From Acidobacteriaceae bacterium (lineage in GTDB: Bacteria > Acidobacteriota > Terriglobia > Terriglobales > Acidobacteriaceae), in NCBI GenBank assembly GCA_030049955.1, contig JASIJX010000502.1, positions 1 to 10,720 of the forward strand: a stretch of 10,720 nucleotides of DNA, in the 5' to 3' direction. The notes beneath the pieces were generated by a model that was not told the origin of the DNA, ran no database searches, and worked only from the letters and a program-made list of their open reading frames with translations. The translations under genes were made by a program, and so were the position numbers. How positions within the stretch are numbered: position 1 is the first letter of the stretch; each line of letters begins with the position of its first letter. Below are positions 1 to 5,659 of this stretch, one piece after another.

Positions 1-1463
1 CTCTGGTAAATGGCGCCGAGTGCCTTGTAGTGCGCCGTGGTGGGGTCGGTGCCTGCGATGTGGAGGTAACTGCTCAGCCCCTGCGCAGCAGCCATGGATG
101 CCGGGCTGTCCGGCGTAAGATGGGCGGCAAGATACGTCTGGTGAATCTGCGAGCGGCGCGCCAGTTGCGCCGTGAGCGCGGCGATGCCCACGCTGCCGCC
201 TATATTGCGCATCAGGTTGTAAATGCCGGCGGCATTGCCCATCTCCTCCTTCTGCAGCAAGCCCATGGTCATGGTAGTAAGCGGAACAAAGACGAATCCG
301 CCGCCGAAGCCGTTGATAAAGTTGGGAATGGCAACCGAGCTCATGGAGATGCCGAGATTGATGCGGCTGAGCACGAAGGTGGAATAGCCGAAGATAGCAA
401 GGCCCGTCGAGAGAAGCAGGCGGCCGTCAACCCGGTTGGCCAGCACGCCCACAACCAGCATGGCGACGACCGAGCCCAGACCGCGCGGGCTTACGGCCAG
501 GCCGCTGTCGAGTGCCGGATACCCAAGCAGCGTTTGCAGAAACAGCGGCAGGATGGCGGTGATGCCGTAGAGCACAAAACCGTAAAAACAGGTGATCGTG
601 GTGCCGAGGCTGAAGTTGCGGTTGGCGAGTGCGCGCAGTTGCACAATAGGCTCATGAGTGGTCAGCTCTTGCCACACAAAGCCGATGAACGCCGCGGCCG
701 AGAGCGCTGTCACCCAGCGAATCCACGTGGCGCCGAACCAGTCCGCCTCCTGGCCTTTATCGAGCACGAGTTGCATGGTACCGAGCCATAGCGCCATCAG
801 GCTGAAGCCGAGGTAGTCAATGGCCACGCGTGTAGTGTGGCGAAGGTAGGGCGGATCCTCGATGAAGAGGTTGGCCATGAACAATGCCAGCAGTCCGACC
901 GGCAGGTTGATGTAGAAGATCCAGCGCCAGGTATAGCTGTCGGTGATCCAACCGCCGAGCGTGGGGCCGACGACCGGCGCAACAACGATGCCCACTCCGT
1001 AAGCGGCCATCGCCTTGCCGTGCTGCTCGGGTGGAAAGCCTTCGAGCAGAATCGCCTGCGACAGCGGTTGCAGGCTGCCGCCTCCGGCGCCCTGCAGAAT
1101 GCGCGCCAGGATGAGCATCGGCATGTTGATCGAAAGGCCGCAGAGCATGGACGCGATGGTGAAGGTGAGGATGGAAAGCATGAGCAGCCGCTTGCGGCCG
1201 ATGCGGCGCGCAATCCAACCTGAAGCCGGCAGCATGATGGCGCTGGCGACCAGGTAGCTGGTGAGCACCCAGGTTGACTCATCGGTAGAAGCCGAAAGGC
1301 TGCCGGCGATATGAGGCAGCGCGACATTGGCGATCGATGAGTCCAGCACCACCATGAACGTGGCCAGCATCACGGACAGGGCCACCATCCACGGATTGAC
1401 GCTCGGCCGCCACTCGGCCGCGCCCGTTGCCCTATTTTGCCCGGCAGCGCTGGCTGTGCTCAT
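1..1463 (-). CDS. DHA2-family MFS multidrug exporter (EmrB/QacA type), 3' end missing
   Basis: Proton-driven drug or metabolite exporter of the inner membrane with an expected 14 transmembrane helices. Direct translation from ATG at 1463 gives 487 residues with no stop before the window edge. Visible family motifs: the TM1 signature LDSSIANVALP (residues 40-50); loop motif A GWIARRIGRKR (82-92); motif B around RILQGAGGG (121-129); and antiporter motif C, GVGIVVAPVVGPTLGG (156-171), followed by WRWIFYINLPVG. EmrB-type proteins are usually a little over 500 residues, so only the last helix or tail is probably missing. The start is the only good ATG; a weak AAGAGA Shine-Dalgarno lies 7 nt upstream. 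The gene begins 64 bp after the ATP-grasp stop, so co-transcription is likely. No HlyD/EmrA-type adaptor is seen on this side. Family assignment is firm; substrate is unknown. Confidence 0.95.
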   Translation of the reverse strand, partial: MSTASAAGQNRATGAAEWRPSVNPWMVALSVMLATFMVVLDSSIANVALPHIAGSLSASTDESTWVLTSYLVASAIMLPASGWIARRIGRKRLLMLSILTFTIASMLCGLSINMPMLILARILQGAGGGSLQPLSQAILLEGFPPEQHGKAMAAYGVGIVVAPVVGPTLGGWITDSYTWRWIFYINLPVGLLALFMANLFIEDPPYLRHTTRVAIDYLGFSLMALWLGTMQLVLDKGQEADWFGATWIRWVTALSAAAFIGFVWQELTTHEPIVQLRALANRNFSLGTTITCFYGFVLYGITAILPLFLQTLLGYPALDSGLAVSPRGLGSVVAMLVVGVLANRVDGRLLLSTGLAIFGYSTFVLSRINLGISMSSVAIPNFINGFGGGFVFVPLTTMTMGLLQKEEMGNAAGIYNLMRNIGGSVGIAALTAQLARRSQIHQTYLAAHLTPDSPASMAAAQGLSSYLHIAGTDPTTAHYKALGAIYQ

Positions 1464-1527
1464 CCGGCATTCTCTTGGAGTGGGATACGGCGTCTTGCTC
1501 CGGCCGTGCAGGTCGTGCTGAAGGGGC

Positions 1528-2583
1528 TCACTTTTCTTCTACCGATTCCTCGCTTCCTATATTGCGCGGCATCGCGTCGCTTCTTTTTTCGCCAGCCTTG
1601 CTGGAGTTTTTCTTCGCTCGCCCGGTTTTCAACTTACCTTCCGCAGCCATCGCGCCCAGAAGCGGCCAGCAGCGCAGTTCCGGGGCCTGCGGCGCTCTGC
1701 GCGCCTTGGCAATCGCCATTTCGGCCACCTGCTCCACGATCCACTCGAAGTTTGCCACGCCTACCGAGTGCAAATCGGCATCCGGCACCGGGTTCATGAA
1801 GTCGATGGCATAGGGGATTCCATTTTCCACCGCGAACTCAACAGAGTTCAGATCGTAACCCAGCGCGCGGCAGAGCGTAATTGCAACCTGTTCGATGCGC
1901 CTGAGCAGCATTCTGGCCGCCGGACCGCGCGGCATGCCTTCAAGATAGCGATCGGCGTGCGGCCGGCGCGGATCATATGCCATGATGCGGACTTTTTTCT
2001 GATTGACGACGTAGCAACGATAGTACTCGCTAAAATTCACCGCCTTCTGGAACATCATGCACAGGTCGTGCGACTGGTCGTAGGCGCGGAAGAATTCTTC
2101 GCGGCCGTGAACCTCATGCACGTCGCGCCATCCGCCGCCATGCACCGGCTTCAGGAATCCGTGCTCGCCCACGCTGGCAAACACGCTGTCCCAATCGAGG
2201 GGAAATTCGAGGTTACGCATCGAGCGGTCCGTCGTCTGCCCGGGATGCCGCTTGTGCGGCAGGATTACGGTGGGCGGAATAGCCACGCCGAGCTTTGCCG
2301 CCAGTGTGCAGTTGAAAAACTTGTCGTCGGCCGCGCACCAGAAGGGGTTGTTCACGACGGCGCAGCCATTGAGGGCAGCATGCTTGAGGAATGCGCGATA
2401 GAACGGAATCTCGTGCGAGATGCGGTCGATGATGACGGAATAACGCGGAGGCTGGTCGAGCCGGACGGCGCCGACCGAGATGAACTCCGCTTCAATGCCT
2501 TCGGCGTGCTTTCGATTGATGCGCTCCACCAGCGCGCCGGGAAAGCTGTGCTCCATGCCGAACAGCACGCCGATGCGCTTCAT
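1528..2583 (-). CDS. ATP-grasp superfamily carboxylate-amine ligase (RimK/glutathione-synthetase-like), substrate unknown
   Basis: Predicted cytoplasmic ligase of 351 residues that would activate a carboxylate as acyl-phosphate with ATP and join it to an amine or similar nucleophile. Seen in the sequence: N-terminal preATP-grasp region (about 1-85), a conserved AADDKFF segment (84-90), the nucleotide-binding strand and glycine loop FLKPVHGGG (143-151, Lys145), FQKAV (178-182) at the adenine-contact position, Arg189, and the metal-binding end SVEFAVENGIPYAIDFMNPVPD region with Glu249, Asp261 and Asn264. Residues about 315-351 form a Lys/Ser/Glu-rich, probably disordered tail outside the catalytic fold. 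Its ATG overlaps the DinB stop codon (ATGA), which implies translational coupling, and an MFS exporter follows. The fold and ATP site are clear; whether the product is a peptide, a glutamyl conjugate or something else cannot be read from the sequence. Confidence 0.88.
   Translation of the reverse strand: MKRIGVLFGMEHSFPGALVERINRKHAEGIEAEFISVGAVRLDQPPRYSVIIDRISHEIPFYRAFLKHAALNGCAVVNNPFWCAADDKFFNCTLAAKLGVAIPPTVILPHKRHPGQTTDRSMRNLEFPLDWDSVFASVGEHGFLKPVHGGGWRDVHEVHGREEFFRAYDQSHDLCMMFQKAVNFSEYYRCYVVNQKKVRIMAYDPRRPHADRYLEGMPRGPAARMLLRRIEQVAITLCRALGYDLNSVEFAVENGIPYAIDFMNPVPDADLHSVGVANFEWIVEQVAEMAIAKARRAPQAPELRCWPLLGAMAAEGKLKTGRAKKNSSKAGEKRSDAMPRNIGSEESVEEK
2580..2583 (-). promoter_or_regulatory. ATGA stop/start overlap (translational coupling)
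   Basis: The DinB stop TGA (2582-2580) and the ATP-grasp start ATG (2583-2581) share bases. No strong Shine-Dalgarno precedes the ATP-grasp start, so it probably relies on ribosomes terminating on the DinB gene. Confidence 0.8.
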
Positions 2584-3071
2584 GCCGTTGGAACGCCGGC
2601 GATGCGGCGCAGTTGTGCAAGGTGGTTCAGATCGTGGCCGGCCATGGTTTCGACCACGGTCTGAAACGTCATGGAGCCGCGCTCGGGGTGGGTCATGGTT
2701 CGGTCAGCGGCCTCGGGCATCGCCGATTGAATCAACTGAAGATTCCATCCGCGCAGAGCGGTGAACACTCGTAATGCCTGCCCTGCGTCTATGCCCGGGT
2801 AGTTGGCCGCCCACTTGTCCTGGTCGAAGGGCTGGATGGTAGGGTTGTTTTCGGCAAGCGTCTGGCGCAGTCGGAAGCCGAAGACCAGCTCGCAATCGGC
2901 CAGGTGGCAGGCGATCTCGCTCGCGCTCCACTTGCCGGGCGCCGGCCGCGTCTCCACTTCTGCCTCGCCGATCTGGTCGAGCACGCTTCGCAGCGCCTCC
3001 GGCGAAGCAGCAAGAATGGCCTCAACCGGGCGCTCATCGATAAAGGTGGCGTAGGGATTCTCTTTGCTCAT
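2580..3071 (-). CDS. DinB/YfiT-like metal-binding four-helix protein
   Basis: Small cytoplasmic protein of 163 residues of the DinB_2 type. The fold's metal-binding triad is visible as His56 (ACHLAD), His146 and His150 (AGHDLNHLAQLRRI); the segment APGKWSASEIACHLAD is typical of the family's second helix region. Characterised relatives include thiol-dependent S-transferases (bacillithiol and mycothiol users) and mycothiol-dependent isomerases; many members have no known role. I chose the ATG at 3071 because GGAGGAGG at 3077-3084 lies just upstream; a longer reading from TTG at 3086 would place the start before this ribosome binding site. It ends in a 4-nt ATGA overlap with the ATP-grasp gene, so the two are probably made together. 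Substrate and thiol partner are unknown. Confidence 0.9.
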   Translation of the reverse strand: MSKENPYATFIDERPVEAILAASPEALRSVLDQIGEAEVETRPAPGKWSASEIACHLADCELVFGFRLRQTLAENNPTIQPFDQDKWAANYPGIDAGQALRVFTALRGWNLQLIQSAMPEAADRTMTHPERGSMTFQTVVETMAGHDLNHLAQLRRIAGVPTA

Positions 3072-3076
3072 CGCAG

Positions 3077-3084
3077 CCTCCTCC
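3077..3084 (-). promoter_or_regulatory. Ribosome binding site of the DinB gene
   Basis: Minus-strand GGAGGAGG ends 5 nt before ATG 3071. This strong Shine-Dalgarno decides the start and rules out the upstream in-frame TTG at 3086. Confidence 0.85.
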
Positions 3085-3157
3085 AAACGATATTACGACC
3101 GGCGGCACGAGTCCCAAAGCGAAGGTTCCAGATTATGCCGGAGTCGCTGCGCAGCTT

Positions 3158-3979
3158 TCAGAATCCCTGTACCGTACCCTGCGGCTGGCGCATGGGCACA
3201 AAGCGCGGCCTTTCCTCCTGCGGAGCCTCATTCGAGTACCAGTCGAGCAGGCGCACTTCAATGCCGGTGCCCTTCAGGTCGTCTGCGAATCTCTGGATAT
3301 TTTGTCCGCGGTAGTGGTAAGGGATCGCGATCTTCGGCCTGAATTGCTTCACCGCATCGGCGGCCTCGTCGGGCGTCATGGTATAGGGCAGGTTCATAGG
3401 GATGAAGGCGACGTCGATATCGCGCAGCGCGCGCATCTCCGGCGTGCCCTCGGTGTCGCCGGCAAAGTAAAAGTTCTTGCCGCCGTAGTTAAGCACGTAG
3501 CCGTTGCCGCGCCCCTTGGGGTGGTACGGCTCACCGTCCGGCATCAGGTGGCGGATGTTGTACATCGGCACAGCAGTAATCTTCCACTGGCGCCACGTGG
3601 TCGTTTCCCCATTGCGCAGCACCCTGGCGTTGGTCACAGTCTGCTGCACGGCAGCGGGAGCAATGATCTGCGTGTGCGTATCGCTCAGCGAGGCGATGTC
3701 GGCCGGATCCATGTGGTCAGGGTGGATGTCGGTAATGAGGATCAGGTCGGCAGGCGCAAGGCCCGTGATATTGGCCGGATGCGCAGGGTCGATATAAATG
3801 GTCTCTCCGCCGGCCTGGATGATGGCGGTTGCGTGATAAATGGGAGTGATTTTGACCGGGCCCCCTGCGGTGGGAAAGGTTTGCACCGGAACCGGCGATG
3901 CCATTGCGGCAAATGCGATTCCAACGGCCGAAGCGACGCTCGCGCAGCGGAGCCGCTGCAGCGCGTTCGTGCTGATCAT
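3158..3979 (-). CDS. Secreted metallo-beta-lactamase-fold hydrolase with altered metal motif
   Basis: Predicted periplasmic MBL-fold metal hydrolase of 273 residues. A Sec signal peptide is visible (basic MISTNALQRLR, hydrophobic stretch 12-27, likely cut after AMA at 27). The core begins with HATAIIQAGGETIYIDP (49-65), as in lactonase-like MBL proteins. The metal loop reads TDIHPDHMD (83-91): Asp84 stands where the usual HxHxDH motif has its first His; His86, Asp88 and His89 are kept. Further ligand candidates are His153 (PYHPKGRGNG), Asp175 (AGDTEG) and His222 (PYHYRG). The ATG at 3979 was chosen because GGAGG lies 6 nt upstream; a longer reading from 4024 would put charged residues before the signal peptide. 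It lies 126 bp downstream of the maturase and 86 bp upstream of DinB. Substrate unknown. Confidence 0.9.
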   Translation of the reverse strand: MISTNALQRLRCASVASAVGIAFAAMASPVPVQTFPTAGGPVKITPIYHATAIIQAGGETIYIDPAHPANITGLAPADLILITDIHPDHMDPADIASLSDTHTQIIAPAAVQQTVTNARVLRNGETTTWRQWKITAVPMYNIRHLMPDGEPYHPKGRGNGYVLNYGGKNFYFAGDTEGTPEMRALRDIDVAFIPMNLPYTMTPDEAADAVKQFRPKIAIPYHYRGQNIQRFADDLKGTGIEVRLLDWYSNEAPQEERPRFVPMRQPQGTVQGF

Positions 3980-3985
3980 GAGTAG

Positions 3986-3990
3986 CCTCC
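3986..3990 (-). promoter_or_regulatory. Ribosome binding site of the MBL-fold gene
   Basis: GGAGG on the minus strand, 6 nt before ATG 3979. It fixes the start and yields a protein beginning directly with a signal peptide. Confidence 0.8.
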
Positions 3991-4005
3991 GTGCGCGGAC
4001 CGCTG

Positions 4006-4047
4006 ACGGTTCACAGACGTGCACGCGTCCGACGGCGGGAGAACCGT
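4006..4047. repeat. Inverted repeat in the MBL-gene leader
   Basis: Perfect 7-bp arms, ACGGTTC (4006-4012) and GAACCGT (4041-4047), separated by 28 bp. The interval carries a smaller inverted element, GACG...CGTC around GTGCAC (about 4016-4029). It lies between the candidate promoter at 4071-4079 and the start at 3979, so it could form an mRNA leader structure or bind a regulator. Arms of this length can occur by chance. Confidence 0.4.
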
Positions 4048-4070
4048 GCAGTGTGAGCTTCTGAGGGTGA

Positions 4071-4079
4071 ACTATACCA
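4071..4079 (-). promoter_or_regulatory. Candidate extended -10 promoter for the MBL gene
   Basis: Minus strand reads TGGTATAGT, an extended -10 (TG-N-TATAGT, one mismatch to TATAAT in the hexamer), about 92 nt upstream of ATG 3979 and just after the maturase stop. No good -35 hexamer lies 16-18 nt further upstream. If real, the MBL gene has its own promoter rather than depending only on the maturase. Confidence 0.4.
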
Positions 4080-4105
4080 GAATCAGCAAGAAACGGACGG
4101 GCTCA

Positions 4106-5410
4106 TCAGGCGGAGGCGCCGCAGCAGTGCTTGAATTTCTTCCCGCTACCGCAGGGGCAGGGATCGTTGCGTCCGGCTTTGCTCATCGCTGTCTGTGCGT
4201 CCTGCGCCGCGGCCCAGCGCATCACGTTGGCAGGCGCGCGCTGGGCTGCAAGTTCGGATGCCATAAAGCGCATGTACGGGTCCACGTGATGGAAGTACAT
4301 CTTGTAGCCAGCGCAGAGATAGTTCAGGCCCGGCTCTCCATCGGGTGTGGTCAGGAAGCGGTGCTTCGGGCACTCGCCGTTGCATGCAAAGCGCACATCG
4401 CACTCGCGGCAGTAACGCGGCAGAGTTGTTTCCTTGGCGTCGCCAAAGCGTTGCTGTTGCTCAGAGCCGACCAGCGACTCCAGCGGCGATTCCATGATGT
4501 TGCCCAGCCGATTCTCGGGATAGACAAAGTGATCGCAGGAGTAAACATCGCCGCAGTGCTCAATGGCCAGCGCTGCGCCGCACTTGCGCCGGAAGACACA
4601 GAGGCTCGGCTCCATGCCTACCCAGCTCTGCAGCGTGATATCGAAGAGTTGCACAAACGTGCTGCCCACGTCACGTCGCACCCATTCGTCAAAGATGCCG
4701 CAGAGGAATCGGCCAAACTGCCGTGGCTCGACCGACCACGGTGCCACGCGCGCTGCGCCCGCAAAATCCGGCGAGATGAGCTGCAGCCCGTCGGAAGTGA
4801 CTTGATGCGCGATGCGCTCCACGATGGGAATGAACTGCATGTAGCCGCTGCCGTTATCGCGCAGAAAGCGGTAAACCTCAAGCGGGTGGTCGGCGTTGGC
4901 GCGATGCACCGTAGTAAGCGTGTTGAACTCCACGCCGTTGCGCTTGAGCGTTTCAATGCCGCGCATCACTTTGTCGAAGGTGGGCTGGCCGCCCTTGTCT
5001 ACGCGGTAGGCGTCGTGCAGCGCGCGCGGGCCGTCTACTGAGATGCCGATGAGAAATTGATTCTCTTTGAAGAACTCGCCCCACGCATCATTGAGCAGAA
5101 CGCCGTTGGTCTGGAAGGCATTCTCAATGCGTTTGCCATTCGCGTATTTCTTCTGGATTTCGACCAGTTTGCGGAAGTAATCGACGCCGAGCAGCGTGGG
5201 TTCGCCGCCCTGCCAGGCAAAGTTGACCACCGGCGCGTCGTGCGCTTCAATGTACTGGCGTATGTAGGAATCGAGCACCTCCTCGCGCATGGCCCATTTG
5301 TCCACCTGCGGATAAAGCTGCTCCTTCTCGAGATAGAAGCAGTACTTGCAATCGAGATTGCAGATGGGCCCGATGGGCTTGGCGAGAACGTGAAAATCCG
5401 TGATGCTCAT
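4106..5410 (-). CDS. Anaerobic sulfatase-maturating enzyme-type radical SAM/SPASM protein with C-terminal SEC-C motif
   Basis: Cytoplasmic iron-sulfur enzyme of 434 residues of the anSME type, which converts an active-site Cys or Ser of sulfatases to formylglycine. Seen: the radical SAM CxxxCxxC (Cys17, 21, 24), GGEP (68-71), SVDGP (124-128), and a complete SPASM cysteine set (Cys271, 277, 292, 334, 337, 343, 347, 366) whose spacing matches, from memory, the auxiliary-cluster ligands of Clostridium perfringens anSME; Asp293 right after Cys292 fits its proposed catalytic Asp. After about residue 410 comes a SEC-C zinc motif, CPCGSGKKFKHCC (Cys418, 420, 429, 430), like the SecA tail, which may bind partner proteins or ribosomes. 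No sulfatase is encoded in the window. The start ATG 5410 has no strong ribosome binding site, but the protein begins as in the family. It is divergent from GH106. Confidence 0.93.
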   Translation of the reverse strand: MSITDFHVLAKPIGPICNLDCKYCFYLEKEQLYPQVDKWAMREEVLDSYIRQYIEAHDAPVVNFAWQGGEPTLLGVDYFRKLVEIQKKYANGKRIENAFQTNGVLLNDAWGEFFKENQFLIGISVDGPRALHDAYRVDKGGQPTFDKVMRGIETLKRNGVEFNTLTTVHRANADHPLEVYRFLRDNGSGYMQFIPIVERIAHQVTSDGLQLISPDFAGAARVAPWSVEPRQFGRFLCGIFDEWVRRDVGSTFVQLFDITLQSWVGMEPSLCVFRRKCGAALAIEHCGDVYSCDHFVYPENRLGNIMESPLESLVGSEQQQRFGDAKETTLPRYCRECDVRFACNGECPKHRFLTTPDGEPGLNYLCAGYKMYFHHVDPYMRFMASELAAQRAPANVMRWAAAQDAQTAMSKAGRNDPCPCGSGKKFKHCCGASA

Positions 5411-5443
5411 GTTTGGGTACCGCGACCTGACCGTCGAAGCCGC

Positions 5444-5471
5444 GCTTTCACCCGGCTTTCAGCGCGCGCTG
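5444..5471. repeat. Direct repeat and 12-bp palindrome upstream of the maturase
   Basis: GCTTTCA occurs at 5444-5450 and again at 5455-5461, 11 bp apart, about one helical turn. It overlaps a perfect 12-bp palindrome CAGCGCGCGCTG (5460-5471) lying 50-61 nt before the maturase start. Could be a regulator site or leader structure; CG-rich palindromes are also common by chance in this genome. Confidence 0.35.
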
Positions 5472-5569
5472 GATTTCAGGCCTAAGAACGATAGTACATT
5501 GATCCAGGGCTCCCAGTCGCTAACCGTGGGCTTTACCGTAATTGACGTAGCGGCTCATGGCAGTTGGGG

Positions 5570-5620
5570 TTTATGTTCTTCTCATAAAGCATCGCCATTC
5601 CTGATTTATCCCTGAAGAAC
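5570..5620. repeat. Overlapping inverted repeats upstream of GH106
   Basis: TTTATG (5570-5575) and CATAAA (5583-5588) form perfect 6-bp arms with a 7-nt centre. GTTCTTC (5575-5581) and GAAGAAC (5614-5620) form a second perfect 7-bp pair 32 bp apart, sharing a base with the first. Both lie 40-90 nt upstream of the GH106 start. Candidate operator or alternative leader hairpins; no regulator is known from the window. Confidence 0.4.
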
Positions 5621-5636
5621 TTCCCCAGGGGGATAT

Positions 5637-5655
5637 TTCCGGCCCACACCGGGAG
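5637..5655 (+). promoter_or_regulatory. Hairpin covering the GH106 ribosome binding site
   Basis: TTCCGG (5637-5642) can pair with CCGGGA (5649-5654) around the loop CCCACA: five Watson-Crick pairs and one G-U. The 3' arm contains most of the Shine-Dalgarno GGGAG (5651-5655), which sits 4 nt before ATG 5660. The SD supports this start; the hairpin could lower or regulate its use. Confidence 0.5.
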
Positions 5656-5659
5656 CCTA

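Larger units (their letters stand above)
5411..5659. other. Divergent intergenic region between maturase and GH106
   Basis: 249 bp that must hold the promoters for both genes. I see no convincing -35/-10 pair for either direction (TACTAT near 5498 on the minus strand and TTGACG at 5542-5547 on the plus strand lack partners at proper spacing). It holds several short symmetrical elements listed separately. No credible small ORF or RNA gene was found. Confidence 0.7.

Noticed and set aside
30..791. Plus-strand open frame of 253 residues opposite the MFS gene
   Set aside because: Composition is Arg/Ala/His-rich with no recognisable domain, and the opposite strand encodes a clear DHA2 transporter over the same bases.
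2089..2100. Perfect 12-bp palindrome GAAGAATTCTTC
   Set aside because: It lies inside the ATP-grasp coding region and simply encodes an EEF segment; no sign of a regulatory role.
1768..2664. Plus-strand open frame of 298 residues opposite the ATP-grasp gene
   Set aside because: A long antisense frame is expected in GC-rich coding DNA; the minus strand has intact ATP-grasp motifs and this one has none.
3090..3117. TTGGGA-16 bp-TAATAT promoter-like pair upstream of DinB on the minus strand
   Set aside because: A start 6-7 nt beyond the -10 would fall inside the Shine-Dalgarno and cut it; each hexamer matches only 4 of 6 consensus bases.
4019..5041. Plus-strand open frame of 340 residues opposite the maturase
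   Set aside because: No domain or ribosome binding site; it mirrors the complete radical SAM/SPASM protein.
5623..5632. CCCC-A-GGGGG symmetrical run upstream of GH106
   Set aside because: The centre is too short for a stable hairpin loop and there is no T-tract, so it is not a terminator.
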